Position numbers and translations under genes: made by a program. From the NCBI GenBank assembly GCA_945957495.1, contig CAMFLG010000072.1, positions 1-10,458 of the forward strand: 10,458 nucleotides of DNA. Direction: 5' to 3'. Source of the DNA: an uncultured Pseudorhodobacter sp. (GTDB taxonomy: Bacteria; Pseudomonadota; Alphaproteobacteria; Rhodobacterales; Rhodobacteraceae). Of the stretch, positions 1 to 6,386 are shown one piece after another. Position 1 is the first letter of the stretch. Each line of letters opens with the position of its first letter. The notes under the pieces are model-generated. The model was not told where the DNA came from, searched no databases, and worked only from the letters and a program-made list of their open reading frames with translations.

Positions 1-1
1 C

Positions 2-361
2 CCCGGCGGCACCCCCACCCAACGGTTAGAGCGGTTCTTGCGCGCAGGTTTCACCGACGATCTGATGACGCCCGCGCATCTGCGCCTGCGCATCGACCTG
101 TGGTCAGTCGCCCAATCGCAACCCGCCATCGCCGCCATCGAACGCAGCCTCTACGACAGCCACCGTGCGGCGGTCGAGGCTTTGCTGGACCTGATGACCG
201 CCGACTACGCCGCCGACCGCATCCCCGCCGTGGCCGACCTGATCATGGCCACGCTGGATGGGCTTTGGCTGGATTGGCTGCGCCGGGGCGATACGGCGGC
301 GGTGCAGAACGGGCTAGAGGGATGCGTTCTGTTCGCCCGGCTCCGGCTGGGGGCCAGCTAA
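2..361 (+). CDS. TetR-family transcriptional regulator, BetI-type C-terminal part (5' end outside window)
   Basis: This is the C-terminal 119 residues of a protein whose start lies before the window; the frame is open from base 2 to the TAA at 359-361. It is all alpha-helical in appearance. The segment LRLRIDLWSVAQSQPAIAAI and the final MATLDGLWLDWLRRGD segment resemble the ligand-binding and dimerisation domain of BetI-type TetR repressors, where a Trp-rich helix and a late 'DGLWL' helix are typical. The DNA-binding helix-turn-helix would be upstream and is not visible. BetI itself represses choline-to-glycine-betaine genes, but related regulators control other operons, so the effector cannot be read from this fragment. 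The next gene starts 47 bases downstream on the same strand and could be co-transcribed. I am fairly sure of the TetR/BetI-like assignment but not of the identity BetI. Confidence 0.72.
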   Translation, partial: PGGTPTQRLERFLRAGFTDDLMTPAHLRLRIDLWSVAQSQPAIAAIERSLYDSHRAAVEALLDLMTADYAADRIPAVADLIMATLDGLWLDWLRRGDTAAVQNGLEGCVLFARLRLGAS

Positions 362-408
362 GCCGAAACCCGCAGCATCAAAGCCCCAGTACATGTGACG
401 AGGAAACC

Positions 409-1245
409 ATGAAACAAACCACCGCCCCCAGCCGGACCTATCGCTGGACCCGACGGCTGCTGATCGTACTCGCGGTCTATCTGCTGCTGGCCTACATCAT
501 CTTGCCCCGGCTTTGGCTGCATCACGAACACCAACCCGGTCTGGCCGACCTGAGTGCTGTGACACACACCGCAGACGGTATTCCCGGCGACCCGCTGAAC
601 GTGGGTCTGGTCGGTGACAAAACCGATGTGCTGCGCGCGATGGCCGCCGCCGGTTGGCTGCCCGCCGATCCGATCACCCTGAAAAGCAGTGTCGAGATTT
701 CGGCCAGCGTCGTGCTGGACCGCCCCGACAAAGAGGCGCCTGTCAGCCCGCTTTACTATGACGGGCGCAAGCAGGATCTGGCCTTTGAAAAGCAGATCGG
801 CAAAAGCGCGGACAAGCGCAATCATGTGCGGTTCTGGCAAGTGCTGGACAAAGGCGTTGAAGGTCGCCCGGTCTGGCTGGGGTCGGCAACACAGGATGCC
901 GGTGTCACCCTTAGCCGCGATACCGGCCAAGTCACCCACCGCATTGCCCCCGACATCGACGCAGAGCGCGCGGTGCTGATCGGCGATCTGGTCACGGCAA
1001 AGGTCGTTACAGAGCTGTATCAGGTATCGGGCATCGGCCCCACCCTGTCGGGCAAGAATGGCGAGGGCGACCCTTACTACACTGACGGCGAGATCAACTT
1101 TGCGGTGCTGTCGCCGGGTGCCACCGTTGTCTCTGCGCCGCCCACGGTGGACGCCGACCCATGGCTTGTGCAAGGCAAGAACCAGATCTGGTCCAGCATT
1201 TCGCCGCTGCTCGGCTCTGACGAAACTCCTGCGCCTGCCCAGTAA
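409..1245 (+). CDS. Membrane-anchored LssY C-terminal-like domain protein
   Basis: A 278-residue protein. The ATG at 409 is chosen because GAGGAA lies just upstream (about 400-405) and because a basic N-terminus (RTYRWTRR) and one hydrophobic segment (residues 17-34) follow at once; a longer frame back to base 100 would only overlap the regulator gene. After the anchor, residues about 60-200 look like the LssY C-terminal domain. This includes DPLNVGLVGD (61-70), AAAGW (79-83), APVSPLYYDGRKQDLAFEK (110-128), HVRFWQV (139-145) and the Asp-containing APDIDAERAVLIGDL (180-194). LssY-type domains are often fused to PAP2 phosphatase or DedA-like membrane domains; here the domain stands alone behind a single anchor and probably faces the periplasm. 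The biochemical role of the domain is not established, so no reaction is assigned. Whether the preceding TetR regulator controls it is unknown. Confidence 0.75.
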   Translation: MKQTTAPSRTYRWTRRLLIVLAVYLLLAYIILPRLWLHHEHQPGLADLSAVTHTADGIPGDPLNVGLVGDKTDVLRAMAAAGWLPADPITLKSSVEISASVVLDRPDKEAPVSPLYYDGRKQDLAFEKQIGKSADKRNHVRFWQVLDKGVEGRPVWLGSATQDAGVTLSRDTGQVTHRIAPDIDAERAVLIGDLVTAKVVTELYQVSGIGPTLSGKNGEGDPYYTDGEINFAVLSPGATVVSAPPTVDADPWLVQGKNQIWSSISPLLGSDETPAPAQ

Positions 1246-1260
1246 GCACAAGGCGCAAAA

Positions 1261-1300
1261 GTTAACAAAGTCTGAAAGAACCCTTGTAACCCTTTGTTAC
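1261..1300. repeat. Imperfect inverted repeat in the convergent intergenic gap
   Basis: TAACAAAG at 1263-1270 is mirrored by CTTTGTTA at 1292-1299, separated by 21 bases; one extra T interrupts a longer match to GTTAACAAAG. It lies between the stop of the LssY-domain gene (1245) and the end of the convergent permease gene. The stem is AT-rich and weak. It may be chance or part of a 3' processing signal; there is no following T-run to call a terminator. Confidence 0.35.
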
Positions 1301-1312
1301 TGCTGGAACGTC

Positions 1313-1336
1313 GAGTGTCGCACGCGTGCGACACTC
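1313..1336. repeat. Perfect 24-bp palindrome between convergent genes, possible bidirectional 3' hairpin
   Basis: The arms GAGTGTCGCA (1313-1322) and TGCGACACTC (1327-1336) are exact reverse complements and the centre CGCG is self-complementary, so the whole 24 bases are a perfect palindrome. The right arm includes two bases of the permease stop codon (TGA read on the - strand, 1337-1335). As RNA on either strand it would fold into a 10-bp GC-rich stem with a CGCG loop. The position between two convergent genes fits a shared transcript end, but neither side has a T-rich tail, so a classical intrinsic terminator is not supported. A dyad bound by a DNA-binding protein is the alternative. Confidence 0.7.
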
Positions 1337-2111
1337 AGGCGGACCGGGTCGGAACCCGCCGCTCCAGCCAGTGAAACAGCAGCACGATCAGCCCCGCGAT
1401 CACCATATAGACCACCGCCAGCAGCAGCAGCGGCTCATAAACGATGAACGTGTCCTGCCGCACCCGCGAAGACACCGCATAGATATCCACCACCGTGATC
1501 GTCGCCACCAGCGGCGTCGCCTTCATTTGCAACACCGTCTCGCCACCCAAGGTGGGCAGCACCCGATGCAGCGCCTGCGGCAGCCAGATGCGGCGGAAGA
1601 TCGTGAACCGCGGCATCCCCATCGCCTTGGCGGCCTCCAGCTGCCCGTGCGGCACACCTTTGAACGCACCCCGCATCACCTCGCCCTCATACCCCGCCAC
1701 CGACAGCGACAGCGCCACTACCGCGTAGGGCCAGGCCTGCCGCAAGATCGGCCACAGTGCCGAGTCGCGGATCCATGGCACAGACGGGAACAACGACCCG
1801 ATCCCGTAATACAGCAACCAAAGCTGCAACAGCAGCGGCGTGCCCCGGATGATGCCGCAGAAAATCCGCGCGGGCGCCGCCAGATACCACGGCCCCACCG
1901 CCTGCGCGAACCCCAGCGGGATCGCCAACGCCATGCCGACCACCATGGTCACGACCAACAGCCACAACGTATTCCAGATGCCGGTCAGGATCAGCGCCTG
2001 ATACTTCGGATTGGCCAGCCAATCCCAGCGCAGCGCCACCACGCACCAGACAACCAATGCCAGTCCCAGAACCAGCATCACGATGCGACGGGGAACGAAG
2101 AATTCTCGCAT
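1335..2111 (-). CDS. Polar amino-acid ABC transporter permease, HisM-like
   Basis: A 258-residue inner-membrane protein with several hydrophobic segments, among them residues 10-27, about 41-66, 82-104, 128-141 and 227-247. It is one of the two permease subunits of the importer encoded here. The cytoplasmic coupling loop that docks on the ATPase is clear at about residues 141-180: GYEGEVMRGAFKGVPHGQLE, then AAKAMGMP, ending in the LP at 177-178; E159-A-A and G165 fit the EAA motif of binding-protein-dependent permeases. ETVLQMKATPL (191-201) is also typical of the HisM/HisQ group. The ATG is only three bases after the stop of the upstream permease gene, with a G-rich ribosome binding site inside that gene's end (MGG codons). 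It is the last gene of the operon, and its stop codon merges into the 24-base palindrome. Substrate specificity cannot be read from the permease. Confidence 0.9.
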   Translation of the reverse strand: MREFFVPRRIVMLVLGLALVVWCVVALRWDWLANPKYQALILTGIWNTLWLLVVTMVVGMALAIPLGFAQAVGPWYLAAPARIFCGIIRGTPLLLQLWLLYYGIGSLFPSVPWIRDSALWPILRQAWPYAVVALSLSVAGYEGEVMRGAFKGVPHGQLEAAKAMGMPRFTIFRRIWLPQALHRVLPTLGGETVLQMKATPLVATITVVDIYAVSSRVRQDTFIVYEPLLLLAVVYMVIAGLIVLLFHWLERRVPTRSA

Positions 2112-2114
2112 CGC

Positions 2115-2852
2115 TCAGCCCCCCATCCGCCGCTGCCCCTTGCGAGCCCAAGCCTCGATCCGGCTGAAGATCAGCGTCGAGACGATGGAAAGCAAAAGGT
2201 ATAGCACCCCCGCTGCCGCAAAGAAGGTGAAGAACGCTTTGGTCGTGCTGGCCGCCTGCCGGGTGGCCTGCGTCAGTTCGGCAAAGCCGACGACCGCCAG
2301 CAAGGCGGTGTCCTTCGTGGCCACCAACCACAGGTTGGCAAGGCCGGGGATCGCAAAAGACATCATCAGCGGCAGGGTGATCCGCCGGGCCAATAGAACG
2401 GCTGGCATTCCCATCGCCCGCGCGGCCTCGATCTGCCCGGCAGGCACGGCCAGAATAGCGCCGCGCAGCACTTCCGTCGAATAAGCGCCCTGCACCACCC
2501 CCAACACCGCAATCCCCGCCGCGATGCCAGAGATCTGGATGCGGTCATGGCCGAAACTCAGCAGCACCTGATTGACCGCGTCGGTGACAGCAAAATACAG
2601 GATCAGGATCAGCACCAGTTCCGGCACCGCGCGCACGATAGTGGTGTAAATCGCCAGCAGATCCTTGACGACAGGACTGCCGTACAGCTTGCCGTAAGCG
2701 CCGAAAATCCCGATCGTCAGCCCCAGCGCAAAGGCACCAAAGGCGATCTGGACGGAATTCCACAGCCCAAGCAAAAGCGTCGCCCCCCAGCCGGGAGGCG
2801 ACAAGGCCAGCAATGGCAGCGTGGAGGCCTGAATGGCCCCAAGGATTTGCAT
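2115..2852 (-). CDS. Polar amino-acid ABC transporter permease, HisQ-like
   Basis: A 245-residue inner-membrane permease, the likely heterodimer partner of the gene that follows. Hydrophobic segments include residues 24-51, 66-90, 107-122, 164-178 and 207-228. The EAA coupling loop is at about 123-161: YSTEVLRGAILAVPAGQIE followed by AARAMGMP and a closing LP (160-161), with E142-A-A and G148 conserved. LVATKDTALLAVVGFAELT (176-194) is characteristic of the HisQ/HisM permease family. The ATG is two bases after the stop of the binding-protein gene; GGCGG near the end of that gene may act as ribosome binding site. The EAA loops of the two permeases are similar but distinct, as expected of paralogues that each dock on one ATPase monomer. 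Confidence 0.9.
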   Translation of the reverse strand: MQILGAIQASTLPLLALSPPGWGATLLLGLWNSVQIAFGAFALGLTIGIFGAYGKLYGSPVVKDLLAIYTTIVRAVPELVLILILYFAVTDAVNQVLLSFGHDRIQISGIAAGIAVLGVVQGAYSTEVLRGAILAVPAGQIEAARAMGMPAVLLARRITLPLMMSFAIPGLANLWLVATKDTALLAVVGFAELTQATRQAASTTKAFFTFFAAAGVLYLLLSIVSTLIFSRIEAWARKGQRRMGG

Positions 2853-2854
2853 CC

Positions 2855-3625
2855 TCAGCCGCCGTAGATCGACGAGGCGAAGTAGTTCTTGGTGATGGCG
2901 TCATAGGTGCCATCGGCAATGATCGCAGCAATTGCGGCGTTCAGCTTGGCCTTCAGGGCGTCATCACCTTTGCGCACGCCCGCGCCCACGCCGAGGCCCA
3001 GGATCGCCGGGTCATCGGCAACGGCGCCTTTCAGTTCGCAGCAGGCCTTGCCGGCGTCTGTTGCAAGGAAGGCGTCAAGCGCGATGCTGTCGGCTTGGGT
3101 TGCATCAATCCGGCCTGCGGCCAGATCCTGATTGGCCTCGTCCTGGGTCTGATAGACCTTCACCTCTGCAGCCGTCGGCGCGAAGTATTTGTTCACATAG
3201 GCCTCATGTACGGTCGAAGCCTGCACGCCGATGATCTTGCCCGCCAACCCTTCGGCGGTCGGTGCCATTTCGACGCCCTTGGCGCCGACGATCACGGTTG
3301 GGGTGTTATAATACTTGTCCGAGAAGTCGATCGTCTTCAAACGCTCGTCCGTGATCGACATCGAGGCCATGATCACGTCGATCTGGCCAGAGGTCAGCGA
3401 CGGGATGATGCCATCCCATGCCACGGGTGTGATCACGCAATCCATTGCGCCCGCCTTGCAGACCGCGTTGATGATATCGACTTCCCAGCCGACCCAATTG
3501 CCCGAAGCATCGGGCGCGGCGAAGGGCGGATAGGCCTCGGCAGCGATGCCGACCTTGACTTGCTGCGCCAGAGCGCCGGTTGCAAATGACATGGCCAAGG
3601 CGGCGGCCAGAACGATCTTCTTCAT
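2855..3625 (-). CDS. Periplasmic amino-acid-binding protein (SBP family 3), basic amino acid/opine-like
   Basis: A 256-residue solute receptor. Residues 1-20 form a signal peptide (MKK, hydrophobic core, GALA) with probable cleavage before Q21. GWEVDIINAVCKAGA (46-60) is the family-3 signature, and WDGIIPSL (70-77), MSITDERLKTIDFSDKYY (89-106) and the C-terminal IYGG match the HisJ/ArgT/OccT/NocT/AotJ group. By comparison from memory, R95 corresponds to the arginine that holds the ligand carboxylate, D179 to the aspartate that binds the alpha-amino group, and C56/C63 to the disulfide of HisJ. E30, in IAAEAYPPF, sits where opine and arginine receptors carry a Glu. That favours a cationic or opine-like substrate, but this is inference. 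An unusual C195-C196 pair lies in the second lobe. GAGGACC precedes the ATG by a few bases. The gene is second in the operon, 32 bases after the ATPase gene. Confidence 0.92.
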   Translation of the reverse strand: MKKIVLAAALAMSFATGALAQQVKVGIAAEAYPPFAAPDASGNWVGWEVDIINAVCKAGAMDCVITPVAWDGIIPSLTSGQIDVIMASMSITDERLKTIDFSDKYYNTPTVIVGAKGVEMAPTAEGLAGKIIGVQASTVHEAYVNKYFAPTAAEVKVYQTQDEANQDLAAGRIDATQADSIALDAFLATDAGKACCELKGAVADDPAILGLGVGAGVRKGDDALKAKLNAAIAAIIADGTYDAITKNYFASSIYGG

Positions 3626-3657
3626 GTGGTCCTCACAAGTTGGTTTAAGGTTCCGGG

Positions 3658-4419
3658 TTAACCCACGGTTTTCAGGAATTGTTTCAGGCGTTCAGATTTC
3701 GGGTCGCCGAACAGGGTTTCAGGCGGGCCTTCCTCTTCGATGACGCCGTTGTGCAGATAGATGACGTGGCTCGCCACCTCGCGCGCGAATTTCATCTCAT
3801 GCGTCACAAGGATCATCGTGCGGCCTTCATCGGCCAGTGCCTTGATCACCGCCAGCACTTCCCCCACCAGTTCGGGATCAAGCGCCGAGGTCGGCTCATC
3901 AAACAACATGGCGCGCGGCTCCATACAAAGGGCGCGGGCGATGGCGGCACGCTGTTGCTGGCCGCCAGACATGAAGGCAGGATATGCACCGGCCTTTTCA
4001 GCCAGACCCACGCGCGCCAGCAGCTTGTGCGCGCGCGCCTCGGCATCGCTGCGCGGCGTCTTCAGAACATGGACGGGGACTTCGATCAGATTCTCCAGCA
4101 CTGTCTTGTGGGTCCAAAGATTGAAGCTTTGGAAAACCATGCCAAGGCTTTGCCGCAGGCGTTCGATCTGGCGCCGGTCTGAAGGTGAGCCATCGCCGCG
4201 CATGGCCACAGCCTCGCCGCCGATTTCAATTGTGCCAGCCGAAGGCGTTTCCAGAAAGTTGATGCAGCGCAACATGGTGGACTTGCCCGAACCCGAGCCG
4301 CCGATGATCGCCACAACATCGCCTTCGCGTGCCGTCAGAGAGACGCCTTTCAACACCTCATGTGTGCCAAAGGATTTTCGCAATGCGGCAACGCGAATTG
4401 CAACAGGCCGATCCGCCAT
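3658..4419 (-). CDS. Polar amino-acid ABC transporter ATP-binding subunit, HisP-like
   Basis: A 253-residue cytoplasmic ATPase that powers the importer. All nucleotide-binding elements are present: Walker A GGSGSGKST (40-48), Q-loop Q97 in MVFQSFNLW, signature SGGQQQR (151-157), Walker B MLFDEP (171-176) with catalytic E175, D-loop SALD (178-181) and switch histidine H207 in VTHEM. The residues before the signature read FMSGGQQQR, where LSGGQQQR is usual; Met for Leu is conservative. The C-terminus FGDPKSERLKQFLKTVG is typical of the HisP/GlnQ class. The ATG at 4419 has GGGGAG five bases upstream. It is the first gene of the four-gene importer operon, 99 bases from the end of aroB on the same strand, with a leader hairpin just before its ribosome binding site. 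Confidence 0.95.
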   Translation of the reverse strand: MADRPVAIRVAALRKSFGTHEVLKGVSLTAREGDVVAIIGGSGSGKSTMLRCINFLETPSAGTIEIGGEAVAMRGDGSPSDRRQIERLRQSLGMVFQSFNLWTHKTVLENLIEVPVHVLKTPRSDAEARAHKLLARVGLAEKAGAYPAFMSGGQQQRAAIARALCMEPRAMLFDEPTSALDPELVGEVLAVIKALADEGRTMILVTHEMKFAREVASHVIYLHNGVIEEEGPPETLFGDPKSERLKQFLKTVG

Positions 4420-4435
4420 GAATACTCCCCGGTCG

Positions 4436-4452
4436 GGCGGGTTGTTCCCGCC
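4436..4452 (-). promoter_or_regulatory. Leader hairpin immediately upstream of the ABC ATPase gene
   Basis: GGCGGG (4436-4441) and CCCGCC (4447-4452) pair around a five-base loop, 16 bases from the ATG of the ATPase gene. In the operon's mRNA this stem would end close to the GGGGAG ribosome binding site. Read on the + strand the same stem is followed by AGCTTTT (4453-4459), which looks like a weak intrinsic terminator, but no + strand gene runs into it. Either role is a guess from position. Confidence 0.4.
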
Positions 4453-4470
4453 AGCTTTTCAGGTATCTGA

Positions 4471-4514
4471 GGCGCTGACCGGCAATTATGCAAGCGAATA
4501 ATTCACGCAGCGCC
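4471..4514. repeat. Nested inverted repeats between aroB and the transporter operon
   Basis: The outer arms GGCGCTG (4471-4477) and CAGCGCC (4508-4514) are exact reverse complements. Inside them AATTAT (4484-4489) pairs with ATAATT (4498-4503) around an eight-base loop. The structure begins four bases past the aroB stop codon, so it could mark the aroB 3' end. It could equally be an operator for the transporter operon, since the inner arm reads CATAAT on the - strand, close to a -10 box, about 65 bases from the ATPase start. No good -35 element was found to go with it. Confidence 0.45.
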
Positions 4515-4518
4515 CAAA

Positions 4519-5637
4519 TCAGCCGCGCGCCTGCAAAGCCTCGCTCAGCAGCGCCTTGACAAGGTCAGGCGGCACGTCTTCGGCGACAAAAGCATCACCG
4601 ATGGAACGGGCGAGCACGAAGCGAAGCCGGCCATCGACCACTTTCTTGTCCTGACCCATCAGGGCAAGCAACGCCTCTGCCCCCGGGAGATCACCTTGAA
4701 TATCCGACAGATCCACCTTGGTTCCCATCGCGCGCAGATGTGCGCGCACCCGGCTGGGGGCCTCTTGCGAACACAGGCCAAGACGCTGCGACAGCTCGAA
4801 CGCCAGGGCGCAGCCAATCGCCACGCCTTCGCCGTGCAGCAGCCGATCAGAATAGCCCGTGGCCTTTTCCAGCGCATGGCAGAAGGTGTGGCCAAGGTTC
4901 AGCAGGGCACGTTCGCCCTCCTCCGTTTCATCACGGCTGACGATACCTGCCTTCATCTCGACAGACCGTTTTACCGCGTATTGCCGCAGCCCCGCGTCGC
5001 CAGACGCCATCGCTGGACCATGTCGTTCAAGCCAGTCAAAGAATGCAGCATCGCCCAGCAGGCCGTATTTAACCACCTCGCCATAGCCAGCGAGGAAGTC
5101 GCGCACGGGAAGGGAGGAAAGCACGTCGATGTCGGCCAGAACCAGACTGGGCTGATGGAAGGCCCCGACAAGGTTCTTGCCCTGCGCCGTGTTGATCCCG
5201 GTCTTGCCACCAACCGAGCTGTCAACTTGTGCCAAAAGCGTCGTGGGAATCTGCACGAACCGCACGCCCCTGCGCAGGATGGCAGATGCAAACCCCACCA
5301 GATCACCCACCACGCCGCCACCAAAAGCGATGACCACATCGCGACGTTCGATCTTTTGATCCAACAGCCATTCGGTGCAGCGGGCCAGTTGTTCCCAACC
5401 CTTGCTGGATTCGCCCGGGGGAATGGTCAATGCCGTCATGACTATGCCCTCGGCCTCAAGGCTTTTGGCCAGGGCCATTAGATGTAGGGCGGCCACCGTG
5501 TCATCGGTAATCACCGCGACCTTCTTGCGCCGCAGCGCCGGAGCGATCTGCCGACCTGCCTGCGCGATCAGCCCCTGCCCGATGCGCACCTCGTAACTGC
5601 GCGCACCAAGGGCGACGTTCACGGTATCGCGGCTCAT
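4519..5637 (-). CDS. aroB: 3-dehydroquinate synthase
   Basis: A 372-residue cytoplasmic enzyme of the shikimate pathway that converts DAHP to 3-dehydroquinate using NAD+ and a divalent metal. The ATG at 5637 (MSRDTVNV) is preferred over an in-frame ATG 45 bases earlier because it lies one base after the aroK stop, has AAGGA seven bases upstream, and gives the usual family length. Visible motifs are GGGVVGD (106-112, NAD-binding glycines), QIPTTLLAQVDSSVGGKTGI (129-148), and metal ligands E187 (GYGEVVKYG), H250 (LNLGHTF) and H268 (LLHGEGVAIG). The HTFGHA motif reads HTFCHA here: Cys253 replaces the common small residue beside the metal site, while His254 is kept. It forms a transcription unit with aroK. 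Identification is secure. Confidence 0.97.
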   Translation of the reverse strand: MSRDTVNVALGARSYEVRIGQGLIAQAGRQIAPALRRKKVAVITDDTVAALHLMALAKSLEAEGIVMTALTIPPGESSKGWEQLARCTEWLLDQKIERRDVVIAFGGGVVGDLVGFASAILRRGVRFVQIPTTLLAQVDSSVGGKTGINTAQGKNLVGAFHQPSLVLADIDVLSSLPVRDFLAGYGEVVKYGLLGDAAFFDWLERHGPAMASGDAGLRQYAVKRSVEMKAGIVSRDETEEGERALLNLGHTFCHALEKATGYSDRLLHGEGVAIGCALAFELSQRLGLCSQEAPSRVRAHLRAMGTKVDLSDIQGDLPGAEALLALMGQDKKVVDGRLRFVLARSIGDAFVAEDVPPDLVKALLSEALQARG

Positions 5638-5638
5638 C

Positions 5639-6181
5639 TCAGATCCTTTCCAGCACATCGGCGCGGGTGGCCAACGCATCAATGACGCGCTGCGCCATGC
5701 CCTCTACCGAAAGATCGGGAGACGAGTCCACGACCAAATCAGCCAGTTCATAGAATGGCAGGCGCGCCTCGTTCAGAACGCGCAGCGTTTCGCGGGGATT
5801 GGCCGTGCGCAAAAGCGGCCGTGTTGTCTTGTGCCGCACCCGCTGCCACAGCAGATCCAGTTCGGCGCGTAGCCAGACCGACACCCCCGCCTCATGCACC
5901 AAGGCACGGTTGGTTTCGGACAGGAAGGCGCCGCCCCCGGTGGACAGGATACAGGGCGTGTCGCGCAGAAGGCGGCCCAGAACCTCAGTTTCGCGCGCCC
6001 GAAAAAACGCCTCACCGTCCCGTTCGAATATCTCGGCAATAGACCGGTCGGCTGCGCGTACGATCTCTTCGTCCGAATCAAGGAAGGGAACGCCCAGTGC
6101 GCGCGCTACGGCGGTTCCCACCGCCGTCTTGCCCGCACCCATCATCCCCACCATGACAACCGTCTTTTTCAGTCGAACCAT
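5639..6181 (-). CDS. aroK: Shikimate kinase
   Basis: A 180-residue cytoplasmic kinase that phosphorylates shikimate at the 3-hydroxyl with ATP, the fifth step of the shikimate pathway. The P-loop is GMMGAGKT (12-19). DSD (35-37) supplies the Mg2+ and shikimate aspartates, R61 in AFFRARE and GGG (82-84) bind shikimate, R121 in RPLL is the lid arginine, and R140 in NEARLPFYE completes the active site. The length is normal for AroK. GGGGAAG lies just before the ATG. The gene is first in an aroK-aroB pair with one base between them, an order common in proteobacteria. It is transcribed away from the miniprotein-xerD group across the 6182-6386 spacer, which should hold its promoter; I could not fix one with confidence. 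Confidence 0.96.
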   Translation of the reverse strand: MVRLKKTVVMVGMMGAGKTAVGTAVARALGVPFLDSDEEIVRAADRSIAEIFERDGEAFFRARETEVLGRLLRDTPCILSTGGGAFLSETNRALVHEAGVSVWLRAELDLLWQRVRHKTTRPLLRTANPRETLRVLNEARLPFYELADLVVDSSPDLSVEGMAQRVIDALATRADVLERI

Positions 6182-6230
6182 TCTTCCCCGCCTGCCCTAT
6201 CTTCTGACCGGCCATCGCGGATGAACCGGC

Positions 6231-6315
6231 GGGCAAATGCCCAAGGCAAATCTTTCTTCCCTGAATGGCGTGAACTTACTGCAAATGCCATATATAATCG
6301 CGTAGGCGTGGCATT
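6231..6315. promoter_or_regulatory. Repeated GCAAATGCC sites in the divergent aroK / miniprotein spacer
   Basis: GCAAATGCC occurs at 6233-6241 and again at 6281-6289, exactly 48 bases apart. The first copy sits in the small palindrome GGGCA-AA-TGCCC (6231-6242). The second forms an inverted pair, AATGCCA (6284-6290) with TGGCATT (6309-6315), that brackets the TATAAT at 6293-6298. Repeats in a 205-base divergent spacer suggest operator sites for a regulator of one or both directions. The sites are short, so chance cannot be excluded. Confidence 0.4.
6270..6298 (+). promoter_or_regulatory. Candidate promoter for the miniprotein-xerD group
   Basis: TATAAT at 6293-6298 is a perfect sigma-70 -10 hexamer. 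Seventeen bases upstream, GTGAAC (6270-6275) matches TTGACA at only three positions, so the -35 is weak. Transcription would start near 6305, giving a leader of about 80 bases to the ATG at 6387. The -10 box lies inside an inverted repeat, which would let a repressor block it. The remainder of the spacer shows no gene. Confidence 0.45.
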
Positions 6316-6349
6316 CCCGTGATGGGCAGCCACCAAGAAATCGGCCGTC

Positions 6350-6367
6350 GGGGGCAACCGGGGGCAA
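6350..6367 (+). repeat. Tandem GGGGGCAA repeat upstream of the miniprotein
   Basis: GGGGGCAA occurs at 6350-6357 and 6360-6367, a 10-base period of about one helical turn, ending 19 bases before the ATG at 6387. It lies in the presumed mRNA leader. It may be a protein-binding site or incidental GC-rich sequence; no function can be assigned. Confidence 0.4.
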
Positions 6368-6386
6368 AGCACAAGGCAGAATAGGC

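Noticed and set aside
358..1251. Long - strand open frame opposite the LssY-domain gene
   Set aside because: The + strand frame has a ribosome binding site, a membrane anchor and recognisable domain blocks. The - strand product is an arginine/glycine-rich composition typical of antisense to GC-rich coding sequence.
1417..1432. CAG-type triplet repeat
   Set aside because: It encodes a run of leucines in a membrane helix of the permease; low-complexity codon use explains it.
1326..2204. Long + strand frame rich in His, Gln and Arg opposite the permease genes
   Set aside because: The composition is what antisense of hydrophobic GC-rich membrane genes gives, and the - strand permeases have clear EAA loops.
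2813..3589. + strand 258-codon frame opposite the binding-protein gene
   Set aside because: The - strand gene has a signal peptide and family-3 motifs; the + strand frame has no recognisable domain and no fitting start site.
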